From contig NZ_CABVPL010000008.1 in the NCBI RefSeq assembly GCF_902499045.1, positions 124,001-188,000 on the forward strand: a stretch of DNA of 64,000 bases. Reading direction: 5' to 3'. The notes under the pieces were generated by a model. That model was not told the origin of the DNA, ran no database searches, and was given only the letters and a program-made list of their open reading frames with translations. The stretch's first letter is position 1. Each line of letters opens with the position of its first letter. Positions 47,765 through 58,313 of the stretch are shown piece by piece. Origin of the DNA: Burkholderia latens. GTDB lineage: Bacteria; Pseudomonadota; Gammaproteobacteria; Burkholderiales; Burkholderiaceae. The translations under genes were made by a program, and so were the position numbers.

Positions 47765-49564
47765 ATGACCCAGCCGATCCGTTATTCGATTGCCCCGAAA
47801 GATCTTGCCGCGCACCTGTTCGAGGTGTCCGTGACGGTCGCCGATCCCGATCCTGCCGGCCAGCGCTTCTCGCTGCCGGTGTGGATTCCGGGCAGCTACC
47901 TCGTGCGCGAGTTCGCGCGCAACATCGTGACGCTTGCCGCGTTCAACGACGCGGGCCGCAAGGTGCGCATCGCCAAAACCGACAAGAACACGTGGCAGGC
48001 CGCGCCGGTGAATGGCGCGCTGACGCTGCGCTACGACGTGTACGCGTGGGACCTGTCGGTTCGCTCCGCGTATCTCGACGAATCGGGCGGCTTCTTCAAC
48101 GCGACGGCCGTGTTCCTGAGCGTCGCCGGCCGCGAGGATGCGCCGTGCGACGTCGACATCGCGAAACCCGCCGGCCCGGCGTTCCGCACGTGGCGCGTCG
48201 GCACGTCGCTGCCCGAGGCGCCCGGCACCAAACGCTACGGCTTCGGCGCGTATCGCGCATCGAACTATGACGAACTCGCCGACCATCCGGTGACGATCGG
48301 CGAATTCGCGCTCGCGACGTTCGACGCGCACGGCGTGCCGCACGACATCGTGATCGCCGGGCGCGTGACGCAGCTCGACATGGAGCGGCTGCGCGCCGAC
48401 CTGAAGCGCGTGTGCGAAGCGCAGATCGCGCTGTTCGAGCCGAAATCGAAGAAGGCGCCGATGGACCGCTACGTGTTCATGACGCTCGCGGTCAGCGACG
48501 GCTACGGCGGTCTCGAGCATCGCGCGTCGACCGCGCTGATCTGCAATCGCACCGACCTGCCGGTGAAGGGCCGCCCGGAAACGACGGAGGGCTATCGCAC
48601 GTATCTCGGCCTGTGCAGCCACGAGTACTTCCACACGTGGAACGTGAAGCGCATCAAGCCGGCCGCGTTCGTGCCGTACGATCTCGGGCGCGAAAACTAC
48701 ACGTCGCTGCTGTGGCTGTTCGAAGGCTTCACGTCGTATTACGACGACCTCATGCTCGTGCGCAGCGGGCTGATGTCGCAGGACGAATATTTCGCGGCGC
48801 TCGGCCGCACGATCGGCGGCGTGCTGCGCGGCACGGGCCGCCTCAAGCAGAGCGTCGCGGACAGCTCGTTCGACGCGTGGATCAAGTACTACCGCCAGGA
48901 CGAGAACGCGACGAACGCGATCGTCAGCTATTACACGAAGGGTTCGCTCGTCGCGCTCGCATTCGATCTCGCGATCCGTGCGCAGACGCGCAACCGCAAG
49001 TCGCTCGACGACGTGATGCGCATGCTGTGGCAGCGCTACGGCCGCGACTTCTATCGCGGCAAGCCGGCGGGCGTCGCGGAAGACGAAGTCGAGACGCTGA
49101 TCGAGGAGGCCACGGGTGTTGCGCTCGGCCGGCTGTTCACCGACGCCGTGCACGGCACGCGCGATCTGCCGCTCGCGGAACTGCTCGCGCCGTTCGGCGT
49201 GACGCTCGCGCCCGACGTCGCGTCCGGCGCGGCCGCCAAGCCGGCGATCGGTGCGCGCGTGCGCGGCGGCGCGGATTGCACGCTCGCGGCGGTCTACGAA
49301 GGCGGCGGCGCGCATCGCGCGGGGCTGTCGGCCGGCGACACGCTGATCGCGCTCGACGGGCTGCGCGTCACCGGTACGAATCTCGACACGCTGCTCGCGC
49401 GCTACCGGCCCGGCGACAAGGTCGAAGTGCACGCATTCCGCCGGGACGAGCTGCGGATCGCGAAACTGAAGCTCGACGGGCCGGAAGTCGCGCGCTACCG
49501 GCTCACGGCGGCCGCGAAACCGGCGGCCGCGTCCAAGGCCCGGGAAGCCTGGCTGAAGGGCTGA
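47765..49564 (+). CDS. M61-family peptidase with PDZ domain (glycyl-aminopeptidase type)
   Basis: A 599-residue protein with an N-terminal beta domain, the zinc motif HEYFH at 286-290 (within SHEYFHTWNVKRIKP), the third ligand in LLWLFEGFTSYYDD, and a C-terminal PDZ domain (about 495-555; GGGAHRAGLSAGDTLIAL). This is the M61 architecture of glycyl aminopeptidases. It lacks a signal peptide and is likely cytoplasmic. The start at 47765 is a good ATG, 139 bases after dsbC. Confidence 0.93.
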   Translation: MTQPIRYSIAPKDLAAHLFEVSVTVADPDPAGQRFSLPVWIPGSYLVREFARNIVTLAAFNDAGRKVRIAKTDKNTWQAAPVNGALTLRYDVYAWDLSVRSAYLDESGGFFNATAVFLSVAGREDAPCDVDIAKPAGPAFRTWRVGTSLPEAPGTKRYGFGAYRASNYDELADHPVTIGEFALATFDAHGVPHDIVIAGRVTQLDMERLRADLKRVCEAQIALFEPKSKKAPMDRYVFMTLAVSDGYGGLEHRASTALICNRTDLPVKGRPETTEGYRTYLGLCSHEYFHTWNVKRIKPAAFVPYDLGRENYTSLLWLFEGFTSYYDDLMLVRSGLMSQDEYFAALGRTIGGVLRGTGRLKQSVADSSFDAWIKYYRQDENATNAIVSYYTKGSLVALAFDLAIRAQTRNRKSLDDVMRMLWQRYGRDFYRGKPAGVAEDEVETLIEEATGVALGRLFTDAVHGTRDLPLAELLAPFGVTLAPDVASGAAAKPAIGARVRGGADCTLAAVYEGGGAHRAGLSAGDTLIALDGLRVTGTNLDTLLARYRPGDKVEVHAFRRDELRIAKLKLDGPEVARYRLTAAAKPAAASKAREAWLKG

Positions 49565-49711
49565 ACATGCACGGCCGGGTTTCGGGGCGCGATCAGTGAT
49601 TGTTCTGTTGCTGCAACAATCCGTCGCCCGGAACCCGCTTTTTCGCGACCATGCGGCCACGCACAATGGCGTCACTCGCGCTACCGAAGCGCAACCCAAC
49701 CGGAGCCTGAC

Positions 49712-50308
49712 ATGACGACCATTCTGCAAATCAATTCCGCGGCGCGCTCGCAAGGTGCGCAGTCCACGCTGCTGGCGAACGAACTGACGGCAAAGCTGCA
49801 ACAATCGAACCCCGGCTCGAAGGTCGTGGTTCGCGACCTGCTGGCCGACGCGCTCCCGCACCTCGACGAATCGGTGCTCGGCGCATTCTTCACGCCGGCC
49901 GACCAGCGCAGCGCGGAGCAGAATGCGATCGTCGCGAAGAGCGATGCGCTGATCGCCGAACTGCAAGCCGCCGACATCATCGTGATCGGCGCACCGATGT
50001 ACAACTTCGGCGTGTCGTCGCAACTGAAGACGTATTTCGACTGGATCGCCCGCGCAGGCGTGACGTTCCGCTACACCGAGAATGGTCCGGAAGGCCTGAT
50101 CAAGGGCAAGAAGGTTCACGTGGTGACGGCGCGCGGCGGCAAGTACCTCGGTACGCCGAACGACAGCCAGACGCCGTTCCTGCGTACGTTCCTCGGCTTC
50201 ATCGGCCTGACCGACGTCAGCTTCATCCACGCCGAAGGCCTGAACCTCGGGCCGGACGCGCAGAGCGCCGCGCTCGCCGGCGCGCGCGAAGCGATCGCGG
50301 CCGTGTAA
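49712..50308 (+). CDS. azoR: FMN-dependent NADH-azoreductase
   Basis: A 198-residue flavodoxin-like protein. [18 protein letters not shown] opens it with the FMN phosphate site, followed by [22 protein letters not shown], given here as [17 protein letters not shown], and VVTARGG. The length and motifs are those of AzoR, which reduces quinones and azo compounds with NADH and protects against thiol stress. It is monocistronic, ended by a strong terminator. Confidence 0.94.
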   Translation: MTTILQINSAARSQGAQSTLLANELTAKLQQSNPGSKVVVRDLLADALPHLDESVLGAFFTPADQRSAEQNAIVAKSDALIAELQAADIIVIGAPMYNFGVSSQLKTYFDWIARAGVTFRYTENGPEGLIKGKKVHVVTARGGKYLGTPNDSQTPFLRTFLGFIGLTDVSFIHAEGLNLGPDAQSAALAGAREAIAAV

Positions 50309-50348
50309 CGCTGATGCGGGTGCATCGCACTCGCTGCGTCGTCAGATA

Positions 50349-50384
50349 AAAAACGCTGCGCCCTGATTGGGGCGCAGCGTTTTT
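50349..50384. terminator. Bidirectional terminator between azoR and ung
   Basis: A 15-bp stem (50349-50363 with 50370-50384) with a 6-base loop; A5 on the left and T5 on the right belong to the stem ends and serve as U-tracts in either direction. Confidence 0.93.
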
Positions 50385-50416
50385 GCATTGGAGCCGGCGA
50401 ACGGCCGGCAATGCCG

Positions 50417-51316
50417 TTACGCGAGCGTCTCGGCGACTTCCGGCAGACGCCAGTCGATCGGCGCGCGGCCCGCTTCGACCAGATAGTCGTTCGCGAGCGC
50501 GAAGTGACGGCACCCGAGGAAGCCGCGATGCGCGGACAGCGGCGACGGGTGCGGCGCCTCGAGCACGCAGTGCGCGCTCGGATCGAACAGCGCGCGCTTC
50601 GCCTGCGCATGCGCGCCCCACAGCATGAACACGAGCCCGCGATGGCGGTTCGCGAGTTCGCGGATCAGCGTGTCCGTGCATTGCTCCCAGCCGCGCTTCG
50701 CGTGGCTCGCGGCCGCGCCGCGCTCGACCGTCAGCACGGTGTTGAGCAGCAGCACGCCCTGGCGCGCCCACGTGTCGAGGCAGCCGTGGCGCGGCGTGTC
50801 GTGGCCGAAATTCGCGGCGATTTCCTTGAAGATGTTGCGCAGCGACGGCGGCGTGCGCACGGCCGGCGGCACCGAGAACGCGAGGCCGTGCGCCTGCGGC
50901 GTGCCGCGGTCGTCGCCGTGGTACGGATCCTGGCCGAGGATCACGACCTTGACGTCGTCGGGGCTGGTCAGGCGCAGCGCGCGGAACACGTCGGCCGGGT
51001 AGACCGTCTTGCCGGCTGCGCGTTCGTCGTCGACGAAGCGGCACAGCGGCGCGTACGCGTCGCTGTCGATAAAGGGTTTCAGCACGTCGCGCCAGGTGGC
51101 CGGCAGCGCATCGAATTGCGCGGCGAGGTGCGGGATGTCCGCGGGTTGCGGCGCGGCTGCTGCCGCCGCAGCCTTCTTTGCGGGCTTGCGCGTTGGCGCG
51201 GCGGCCGCGGCCGCTGCAGGAGCCAGGGCGGAAACGTCGCCCGGCGCCGTTTCCGGCGCGGGATCGTCGAACAGCGACGCCTGCTGCGGCGTGCGGAGAG
51301 TCTTGCGGGTTGCCAT
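50417..51316 (-). CDS. ung: Uracil-DNA glycosylase
   Basis: A 299-residue family 1 enzyme. The water-activating motif VVILGQDPYHGD and the minor-groove loop HPSPLSAHRGFLG are intact. The first 65 residues are an Ala/Pro/Lys-rich extension not needed for catalysis; the conserved domain begins around ADIPHLAAQF. It removes uracil from DNA in base-excision repair. The ATG at 51316 follows the CYTH stop by 13 bases, so ung is the last gene of the trp-CYTH series. Confidence 0.96.
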   Translation of the reverse strand: MATRKTLRTPQQASLFDDPAPETAPGDVSALAPAAAAAAAPTRKPAKKAAAAAAAPQPADIPHLAAQFDALPATWRDVLKPFIDSDAYAPLCRFVDDERAAGKTVYPADVFRALRLTSPDDVKVVILGQDPYHGDDRGTPQAHGLAFSVPPAVRTPPSLRNIFKEIAANFGHDTPRHGCLDTWARQGVLLLNTVLTVERGAAASHAKRGWEQCTDTLIRELANRHRGLVFMLWGAHAQAKRALFDPSAHCVLEAPHPSPLSAHRGFLGCRHFALANDYLVEAGRAPIDWRLPEVAETLA

Positions 51317-51329
51317 GCGTGATGCGGGT

Positions 51330-51956
51330 TTATTGCGCGCGCAGCCGGTAGCCGCGCTGCGCCTTGCTGATGTTCTCGGGGGCGAGGCCCGGCAGCGCCT
51401 GCTGCAGTTCGGCGGCGAGTGCCGCGAGCGCCGCTTCCGGGCCGTCGATCAGTTCGAGTTCGATCTCGCTGATCGGTTCGCGGCGCGTATCGTGTTCCGC
51501 GTGGACGACGATTTCACCGACGTCCACCGCGGCCTCGACGGTTGCGCCGCCGATTGCGATGCGCCACAGCGTACGCGAAAAATCCGTCCGGAACAGCGCA
51601 TGCAGCGCGGGCGCCGCGTCGCGCAGCGCGGCGGCCGCCTCCGGCACGTCGCACACGGCGACGAGCGCATCGATGTCGAGCGCGTCGCCGGCAACGGGCA
51701 GCTCCCATTCGTGGCGGCGATGCAGGCCGGCTTCCGCGCTGCCGACCGTCTTGAAGGTCTGCAGCCAGCCGTGCGGCGTGCGGCGCACGCGCACCGCGCT
51801 TTTCGAGCGGGCCAGCGCGAGATCGGGCGTGTCGTAGTAGACGTTCGCGAGCGCGATGACGTCGCCCGCTTCACCGGTCAGCGTCTCGAAGAAGCGTCGC
51901 GCCGCGTCGGTCTGGCCGGCCGGCAGCGCGAGCTTGATTTCCCGTTCGATCGCCAT
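51330..51956 (-). CDS. CYTH-domain protein (triphosphate tunnel metalloenzyme)
   Basis: A 208-residue protein with the diagnostic ExExK at the N-terminus (E4, E6, K8 in EREIKL), then YYDTPDLALA, a basic VRVRR strand, WELP and EIELELIDG. CYTH proteins bind triphosphates with metal; bacterial members of this length are often inorganic triphosphatases. The start codon overlaps the trpC stop by one base (TGATG), so it is translationally coupled to the tryptophan genes. I see no mechanistic reason for that link. Confidence 0.92.
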   Translation of the reverse strand: MAIEREIKLALPAGQTDAARRFFETLTGEAGDVIALANVYYDTPDLALARSKSAVRVRRTPHGWLQTFKTVGSAEAGLHRRHEWELPVAGDALDIDALVAVCDVPEAAAALRDAAPALHALFRTDFSRTLWRIAIGGATVEAAVDVGEIVVHAEHDTRREPISEIELELIDGPEAALAALAAELQQALPGLAPENISKAQRGYRLRAQ

Positions 51957-52741
51957 CAGAAGAACATCCGCGCGAGTTCCTCGCCCGGCTGGTCGGCGCG
52001 CATGAACGCCTCGCCGACGAGGAACGCATTCACGTTCGCCGCGCGCATCGTGTCGACTTCGGTGCGCGACAGGATGCCCGATTCCGTCACGACCATGCGG
52101 TCGGCCGGAATCATGTCGAGCATGTCGAGCGTGGTCTGGATCGTCGTCTCGAACGTGCGCAGGTTGCGGTTGTTGATGCCGAGCAGTGGCGTCTTCAGCG
52201 TCAGCGCCTGCTCCATCTCGTTGCGGTCGTGCACTTCGACCAGCACCGCGAGGCCGAGCGAGTGCGCATACGCTTCGAGTTCCTGCATCAGCGGCGTATC
52301 CAGCGCGGCCGCGATCAGCAGAATCGCGTCGGCGCCCATCGCGCGTGCTTCGAGGATCTGGTACGCATCGACGATGAAGTCCTTGCGCAGCACCGGCAGC
52401 GTGCAGGCCGCGCGCGCTTCCTCCAGATAGCGGACGCTGCCCTGGAAGAACTGTTCGTCGGTCAGCACCGACAGGCACGCGGCGCCGTGCGCCGCATACG
52501 AGCGCGCGATGTCGGCCGGCACGAAATGCTCGCGCAGCACGCCCTTCGACGGGCTCGCCTTCTTCACTTCGGCGATCACCGCCGCGTGGCCGGCTGCCTG
52601 CTTTGCGCGCAGCGCGCCGACGAAGTCGCGCAGGTCGCGCGCCGACGCTTCCAGTTTCAGTGCCTCGAGCGGCGTGCTGCGCATGGCCGCCGCGACTTCT
52701 TCGCGCTTGACGGCGATGATTCGGTCGAGAATGTCGCTCAT
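51956..52741 (-). CDS. trpC: Indole-3-glycerol phosphate synthase
   Basis: A 261-residue beta/alpha barrel. The catalytic lysines are in [12 protein letters not shown] and LRKDFIVD, and the substrate-binding [10 protein letters not shown] and ESGI are present. It is monofunctional, without a fused TrpF as in enterobacteria. It converts CdRP to indole-3-glycerol phosphate. It follows trpD after 29 bases. Confidence 0.97.
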   Translation of the reverse strand: MSDILDRIIAVKREEVAAAMRSTPLEALKLEASARDLRDFVGALRAKQAAGHAAVIAEVKKASPSKGVLREHFVPADIARSYAAHGAACLSVLTDEQFFQGSVRYLEEARAACTLPVLRKDFIVDAYQILEARAMGADAILLIAAALDTPLMQELEAYAHSLGLAVLVEVHDRNEMEQALTLKTPLLGINNRNLRTFETTIQTTLDMLDMIPADRMVVTESGILSRTEVDTMRAANVNAFLVGEAFMRADQPGEELARMFF

Positions 52742-52770
52742 GTGGGTTCCTGCTTGATTCGTAAAGGGAG

Positions 52771-53802
52771 TCAGCGCTTGAACTGCTGCGTGAAGCGCAC
52801 GAGTTCGTCGACCTTCGCGCGCGCCTTGCCGCTCGCGATCGCTTCGCGGGCGAGCTGGATGCCGTCGGCGATCGATTCGGCGATGTTGGCCGCATAGAGC
52901 GCGGTGCCCGCGTTCAGCGTGACGATCTCGCGTGCGACGCCCGGCTGGTTGTCCAGCGCGCCGAGCAGCATCGTGCGCGATTCCTCGGCATTTTCCACCT
53001 TCAGCGTGCGGTTCGACACCATCTGCAGCCCGAAGTCCTCCGGATGGATCTCGTATTCGTGAACCTTGCCGTCGCGCAATTCGCCGACGAGCGTCGCGGC
53101 GCCCAGCGACACTTCGTCCATCCCGTCCTTGCCGTACACGACCAGCACGTGCTGCGCGCCCAGACGCTGCATCACGCGCACCTGGATGCCGACGAGGTCG
53201 GGGTGGAACACGCCCATCAACTGGTTCGGCGCGCCGGCCGGATTGGTCAGCGGCCCGAGGATGTTGAAGATCGTCCGCACGCCGAGTTCGCGGCGCACGG
53301 CCGCGATGTTCTTCATCGCCGGATGATGGTTCGGCGCGAACATGAAGCCCATGCCGGTTTCGGCGATCGACGCGGCAACCTGGTCCGGCTGCAGATCGAT
53401 GTTCACGCCGAGCGCCTCGAGCACGTCGGCGCTGCCGGATTTGCTCGACACGCCGCGGTTGCCGTGCTTCGCGACCTTCGCGCCGGCCGCCGCGGTGACG
53501 AACATCGACGCGGTCGAGATGTTGAACGTGTGCGAGCCGTCGCCGCCCGTTCCGACGATGTCGACGAAGTTCGAGTTGTCCTGCACTTCGACGTGGTTCG
53601 CGAATTCGCGCATCACGGTCGCGGCCGCGGCGATCTCGCCGATCGTCTCCTTCTTCACGCGCAGCCCGGTGATGATCGCGGCCGCCATCACCGGCGACAT
53701 GTCGCCGCGCATGATGAGCCGCATCAGGTGCAGCATCTCGTCGTGGAAGATCTCGCGGTGCTCGATCGTGCGCTGCAGCGCTTCCTGCGGGGTAATCGTC
53801 AT
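52771..53802 (-). CDS. trpD: Anthranilate phosphoribosyltransferase
   Basis: A 343-residue protein with [15 protein letters not shown] (glycine-rich PRPP loop) and [31 protein letters not shown] at 53802 is the conserved start; the frame upstream to 53838 is not. It joins PRPP to anthranilate. The gene follows trpG by 13 bases and is a separate protein, not a TrpGD fusion. Confidence 0.97.
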   Translation of the reverse strand: MTITPQEALQRTIEHREIFHDEMLHLMRLIMRGDMSPVMAAAIITGLRVKKETIGEIAAAATVMREFANHVEVQDNSNFVDIVGTGGDGSHTFNISTASMFVTAAAGAKVAKHGNRGVSSKSGSADVLEALGVNIDLQPDQVAASIAETGMGFMFAPNHHPAMKNIAAVRRELGVRTIFNILGPLTNPAGAPNQLMGVFHPDLVGIQVRVMQRLGAQHVLVVYGKDGMDEVSLGAATLVGELRDGKVHEYEIHPEDFGLQMVSNRTLKVENAEESRTMLLGALDNQPGVAREIVTLNAGTALYAANIAESIADGIQLAREAIASGKARAKVDELVRFTQQFKR

Positions 53803-53815
53803 CGTGCGTCTCCCG

Positions 53816-54415
<600 letters not shown>

Positions 54416-54428
54416 GGTCAGTCTCCGG

Positions 54429-55922
54429 TCAGAAGTCGCTATCGAGGCCGTCCTGGACCTGTTCGGCCGCACGCAGCACCGCGCGCGCCTTGTTTTCGGT
54501 CTCTTGCCATTCGGATTCGGGCACCGAGTCGGCGACGACGCCGGCCGCCGCCTGCACGTACAGGTTGCCGTTGTGGATCAGGCCCGTGCGGATCGCGATC
54601 GCGAGATCCATCTCGCCCGAGAACGACAGGTAGCCGACCGCACCGCCGTACAGCCCGCGCTTGACCGGCTCTAGCTCGTCGATCAGTTCCATCGCGCGCA
54701 CCTTCGGCGCGCCGGACAGCGTACCGGCCGGGAACGTCGCGCGCAGCACGTCGTAGTTCGTCATGCCGGGCTTCAGCTTGCCTTCGACCGAGCTGACGAT
54801 GTGCTGCACGTGCGAGTACTTTTCGATCACCATCTTGTCGGTGACCTGCACCGAACCGATTTCCGCGATGCGGCCCACGTCGTTGCGCGCGAGGTCGATC
54901 AGCATTACGTGTTCGGCGATTTCCTTCGGATCGTTGAGCAACTCGGTCGCGAGTTCGGCGTCGCGCTCGGGCGTGTTGCCGCGCGGACGCGTGCCGGCCA
55001 GCGGCCGGATCGTGACGATCTGGTCGTCGCCGCGCTTTTCCTGGCGCACGAGGATTTCCGGCGATGCGCCGACCACGTGGAAATCGCCGAAATTGTAGTA
55101 ATACATGTATGGCGACGGATTCAGCGAACGCAGCGCGCGATACAGCGACAGCGGATTGTCGCGGTACGGCTTCGTCAGCCGCTGGCCGACCTGGATCTGC
55201 ATCAGCTCGCCGGCCGCAATGTATTCCTTCGCCTGACGCACGGCGGCCAGATAGTCGTCTTTCTTGAACTCGCGGAACGTCTCGGTGCGCACGCTCGCCG
55301 ACGTGACGGGCGGCTGCACGGTCGTGCGCAGGCGCTGCTTCAGCTCGCGCAGGCGCTGCTTCGCCTTCGTGTAAGCCTCCGGCTGGGCCGGGTCCGCATA
55401 GATGATCAGGTAGAGCTTGCCCGCGAGGTTGTCGATCACCGCGACTTCCTCGGTGAGCAGCAACTGGATGTCGGGCAGGCCGAGATCGTCGCGCGGCGCG
55501 GTGTTCGCGAGTTTCTTCTCGATGTAGCGCACCGCGTCGTAGCCGAAATAGCCGGCGAGGCCGCCGCAGAAACGCGGCAGGCCCGGGCGCTGCGCGACCT
55601 TGAAGCGCGCCTGGAACGACTCGATGAATTCGAACGGGTCGCCGTCGTGCGTCTCGACGACCTGGCCGTCGCGCACCACCTCCGACACGCCGTTGCGGGT
55701 GCGCACCAGCGTGCGCGCCGGCAGGCCGATGAACGAATAGCGGCCGAAGCGTTCGCCGCCGACCACCGACTCGAGCAGGAACGAGTTGGCGCCCGCGCGT
55801 TCGGGCTGGGCGAGCTTCAGGTAAAGCGACAGCGGCGTTTCGAGGTCGGCGAGCGCTTCCGCGATCAGCGGGATGCGGTTGTAGCCTTCATTCGCAAGCG
55901 ATTGGAATTCGAGTTCGGTCAT
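54429..55922 (-). CDS. trpE: Anthranilate synthase component I
   Basis: A 497-residue chorismate-binding enzyme. [18 protein letters not shown] in the N-terminal domain contains the LLES tryptophan feedback site. The C-terminal domain shows the conserved [33 protein letters not shown] and [10 protein letters not shown]. It is the first gene of trpEGDC and is preceded by a leader peptide and attenuator, so expression should fall when charged tRNA(Trp) is plentiful. Confidence 0.97.
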   Translation of the reverse strand: MTELEFQSLANEGYNRIPLIAEALADLETPLSLYLKLAQPERAGANSFLLESVVGGERFGRYSFIGLPARTLVRTRNGVSEVVRDGQVVETHDGDPFEFIESFQARFKVAQRPGLPRFCGGLAGYFGYDAVRYIEKKLANTAPRDDLGLPDIQLLLTEEVAVIDNLAGKLYLIIYADPAQPEAYTKAKQRLRELKQRLRTTVQPPVTSASVRTETFREFKKDDYLAAVRQAKEYIAAGELMQIQVGQRLTKPYRDNPLSLYRALRSLNPSPYMYYYNFGDFHVVGASPEILVRQEKRGDDQIVTIRPLAGTRPRGNTPERDAELATELLNDPKEIAEHVMLIDLARNDVGRIAEIGSVQVTDKMVIEKYSHVQHIVSSVEGKLKPGMTNYDVLRATFPAGTLSGAPKVRAMELIDELEPVKRGLYGGAVGYLSFSGEMDLAIAIRTGLIHNGNLYVQAAAGVVADSVPESEWQETENKARAVLRAAEQVQDGLDSDF

Positions 55923-56142
55923 GTTCCGGTCCTGTTCGGGACGAGCGGCGGAGTGCGCCAGGGATCACTTGACGCTGCGCGCGTGGCCGTCGGCGAAAGG
56001 GCGGTCGATCGAGAAGTGCCTGTTGCCGGCCGGCACTCCGGGCGTGAACGTCGCGAGCCTGCGGCCGCTCCTGAACGCAAGCGTTCGGACGCGGTAGAAC
56101 TCGAGGTGGTGCGACGATCGGCGCGCGGATGCGCAGCGAGAT
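55923..56142. other. Untranslated region between trp attenuator and trpE
   Basis: About 220 bases between the attenuator U-tract and the trpE ATG. I find no second leader peptide or extra hairpin with a U-tract. The minus-strand frame crossing it (56180-55965) has no ribosome site. Confidence 0.5.
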
Positions 56143-56172
56143 AAAAAACGGCGCCGAAGACGTGCTTCAGCG
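56143..56172 (-). terminator. Attenuator terminator of the trp operon
   Basis: On the minus strand an 8-bp stem (56172-56165 with 56159-56152, one G-U pair) with a 5-base loop is followed by CCGTTTTTT, the U-tract being complementary to 56148-56143. It lies 17 bases after the leader-peptide stop. A smaller 5-bp hairpin (56189-56185 with 56178-56174) overlaps the leader stop and may be the pause structure. I could not settle the antiterminator pairing by eye. Confidence 0.75.
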
Positions 56173-56188
56173 TACCTCATCGAAGAGG

Positions 56189-56263
56189 TTAGCGCGACCA
56201 GCGACGCCAGGGCCAGGCTCCCCGGTCGATGCTGCTCAGACTCCGTTTTTTATTCAGAAACAT
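56189..56263 (-). CDS. trpL: trp operon leader peptide
   Basis: A 24-codon frame from ATG 56263 to TAA 56189 with the sequence feature RGAWPWRRWSR, three Trp codons out of six consecutive residues close to the end. Clustered regulatory codons just before a terminator hairpin and upstream of trpE are the classic signs of ribosome-mediated attenuation. No strong Shine-Dalgarno sequence precedes it. It starts only 17 bases after the gph stop, so the transcript may come from gph or from a promoter inside it. Confidence 0.82.
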   Translation of the reverse strand: MFLNKKRSLSSIDRGAWPWRRWSR

Positions 56264-56280
56264 GCGGATGGAAGAAATAA

Positions 56281-57051
56281 TCAGACGGTTGGCCGGCCGG
56301 CGTTGTGCGCGGCGATCGCGCGTGCTGCGACCAGCAACGAATCGACTATACCATCCGAATTTATCGTTTGTATAGCTTTGCCGTGGTTGTAGCCGTACGG
56401 CACCGTCAGCGTCGCCATCCCGGCCGCGCGGCCCGCGAGCGCGTCGTTTTCCGAGTCGCCGATCGCGACCGCGGTGTCCGGCGCGACGCCGAGCGCGTCG
56501 CACGCGGTGAGCATCGGCAGCGGATCGGGCTTCTTGCGCGCGACGCTGTCGCCGCCGAGCACGATTCCGAAGCGATCGATCAGCCCGTACTGCTCGAGCA
56601 GCTCGACCGCGAAGCGATGCGGCTTGTTCGTCACGCACGCGAGCCGGATGCCGGCCGCGCGCAACGCGTCGAGCCCGGCCGCGACGTCGGGATAGAGGCG
56701 CGCGTGGCGGCCGTTGATCTTCGCGTATTCGGCCTGATAGACAGCGAGCGCATCGTCGAACCGCGCGTGCGCTTCGACGGCGGTGAAGCGCGGCTTCAGC
56801 ACACTGTGGATCAGATGCTCGGAGCCCTTGCCGACGTAGCCGATCACCTCGTCGCGGGACGTGGCCGGCGCACCGAGCTGCGCGAGCATCCCGTTGAGGC
56901 CGGCGGTGAAGTCATCGGCCGTATCGACCATCGTGCCGTCCAGATCGATCAGCGCGGCGTCGATGCGCGGCGCCGCGAAACGGATCGAGCCTTTGGCTTC
57001 GGCCGCGGCACGGCCGGCAATGGCGGAATCGGCCAGCGGGGAATCGGCCAC
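56281..57051 (-). CDS. gph: Phosphoglycolate phosphatase
   Basis: A 256-residue HAD protein. Motif I is LIDLDGTMVDT, with both Asp residues; motif II VTNKP; motif III in RKKPDP; motif IV AIGDSENDA. GKGSEHLIH in the cap is typical of Gph. It removes the phosphate of 2-phosphoglycolate. The start is a GTG four bases after the rpe stop, so rpe and gph are one unit. A 30-residue N-terminal extension precedes the first motif. Confidence 0.93.
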   Translation of the reverse strand: MADSPLADSAIAGRAAAEAKGSIRFAAPRIDAALIDLDGTMVDTADDFTAGLNGMLAQLGAPATSRDEVIGYVGKGSEHLIHSVLKPRFTAVEAHARFDDALAVYQAEYAKINGRHARLYPDVAAGLDALRAAGIRLACVTNKPHRFAVELLEQYGLIDRFGIVLGGDSVARKKPDPLPMLTACDALGVAPDTAVAIGDSENDALAGRAAGMATLTVPYGYNHGKAIQTINSDGIVDSLLVAARAIAAHNAGRPTV

Positions 57052-57055
57052 GGCG

Positions 57056-57742
57056 TCAGCTCCGCTCGACGGTGGCGAGCGCGGCGCGCATCTCGTCGAT
57101 CACCTTCCGGTAGTCGGGCTTGCCGAAGATCGCCGAGCCGGCGACGAACGTGTCCGCGCCGGCTGCCGCGATTTCCGCGATGTTGTCGGCCTTCACGCCG
57201 CCGTCCACCTCGAGCAGGATCTCGCGGCCGGTGCGCTCCGTGTACGCGTCGATGCGCGCGCGCGCTTCGCGCAGCTTGTTCAGCGTTTCCGGGATGAAAG
57301 ACTGGCCGCCGAAGCCGGGGTTCACCGACATCAGCAGCACGAAGTCGAGGCGATCCATCACGTGGTCGAGATAGTTCAGCGGCGTGGCCGGGTTGAACAC
57401 GAGGCCGGCCTTGCAGCCGTGATCGCGGATCAGCGACAGCGTACGGTCGATGTGATCCGAGCCTTCCGGGTGGAAACTGATCAGGTTCGCGCCGGCCTTC
57501 GCGAAATCAGGCACGATCCGGTCGACCGGACGCACCATCAGATGCACGTCGATCGGCACCTGCACGTGCGGGCGGATCGCCTCGCAGACGAGCGGGCCGA
57601 TCGTCAGGTTCGGCACATAATGGTTGTCCATCACGTCGAAGTGGATCCAGTCGGCGCCGGCGGCGACCACGTTGCGGACTTCTTCGCCGAGCCGTGCGAA
57701 GTCGGCCGACAGGATGCTGGGAGCGATGCGGAATTGAGTCAT
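57056..57742 (-). CDS. rpe: Ribulose-phosphate 3-epimerase
   Basis: A 228-residue beta/alpha barrel of normal length. [51 protein letters not shown] and [11 protein letters not shown] contain the metal ligands and catalytic Asp pair. It interconverts ribulose-5-phosphate and xylulose-5-phosphate. It is the first gene of the leftward rpe-gph-trp series and divergent from apaG. Confidence 0.97.
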   Translation of the reverse strand: MTQFRIAPSILSADFARLGEEVRNVVAAGADWIHFDVMDNHYVPNLTIGPLVCEAIRPHVQVPIDVHLMVRPVDRIVPDFAKAGANLISFHPEGSDHIDRTLSLIRDHGCKAGLVFNPATPLNYLDHVMDRLDFVLLMSVNPGFGGQSFIPETLNKLREARARIDAYTERTGREILLEVDGGVKADNIAEIAAAGADTFVAGSAIFGKPDYRKVIDEMRAALATVERS

Positions 57743-57778
57743 GACAGGGGAGCGGGGACGCTGCGGCGCAAAACCGCC

Positions 57779-57846
57779 ATTCTACCGCCGGGCGACCCGC
57801 CGCGCGGCGGCGGGCCGTGCGGTGGCGGCCCGATTCCGCATAGAAT
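57779..57846. promoter_or_regulatory. Divergent rpe/apaG promoter region
   Basis: TAGAAT occurs in both directions: on the minus strand at 57784-57779, toward rpe, and on the plus strand at 57841-57846, toward apaG. Both are at workable distances from the starts (37 and 74 bases). No good -35 boxes are apparent, so these are tentative -10 elements. Confidence 0.35.
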
Positions 57847-57919
57847 GCCGAACCAGTGCGGCGCGCCCGCGGTCCGGCCGCTCGAGTCAGCGCGGGCGCT
57901 TACCTAGAACGGAAACACC

Positions 57920-58294
57920 ATGAGTCAGTATCAGTTCACCGTTTCGGTGAAAACCAGCTACTTGCCGGAACAATCCGACCCCGATCGGCGTCAATATGCA
58001 TTCGCGTACACGCTGACCATCCGCAACACCGGGCAGGTCGCGGCGCAGTTGATCGCGCGTCACTGGATCATCACGGACAGCGAAAACCACGTGCAGGAAG
58101 TGAAGGGGCTCGGCGTCGTGGGGCACCAGCCGCTGCTGCAGCCGGGCGAACAGTTCGAATACACGAGCTGGGCCGTGATCGCGACGCCGGTCGGCACGAT
58201 GCGCGGCGCGTACTTCTGCGTGGCGGAGGATGGCGAGCGGTTCGAGGCGCCGGTCGGCGAGTTTGCGCTGCACATGCCGCGCACGCTGCATTGA
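57920..58294 (+). CDS. apaG: ApaG protein
   Basis: A 124-residue protein with one fibronectin-type beta domain. YAFAYTLTIRNTG, ARHWIITD, VKGLGVVGHQPLLQPGE and MRGAYFCVAEDG follow the ApaG consensus and length. ApaG has been linked to Co2+/Mg2+ phenotypes in enterobacteria, and its molecular role is unclear. The TCAG-rich leader from 57847 has a GGAA about nine bases before the ATG. Confidence 0.95.
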   Translation: MSQYQFTVSVKTSYLPEQSDPDRRQYAFAYTLTIRNTGQVAAQLIARHWIITDSENHVQEVKGLGVVGHQPLLQPGEQFEYTSWAVIATPVGTMRGAYFCVAEDGERFEAPVGEFALHMPRTLH

Positions 58295-58313
58295 ATCTGG
58301 CGTGCGGCGGCGC

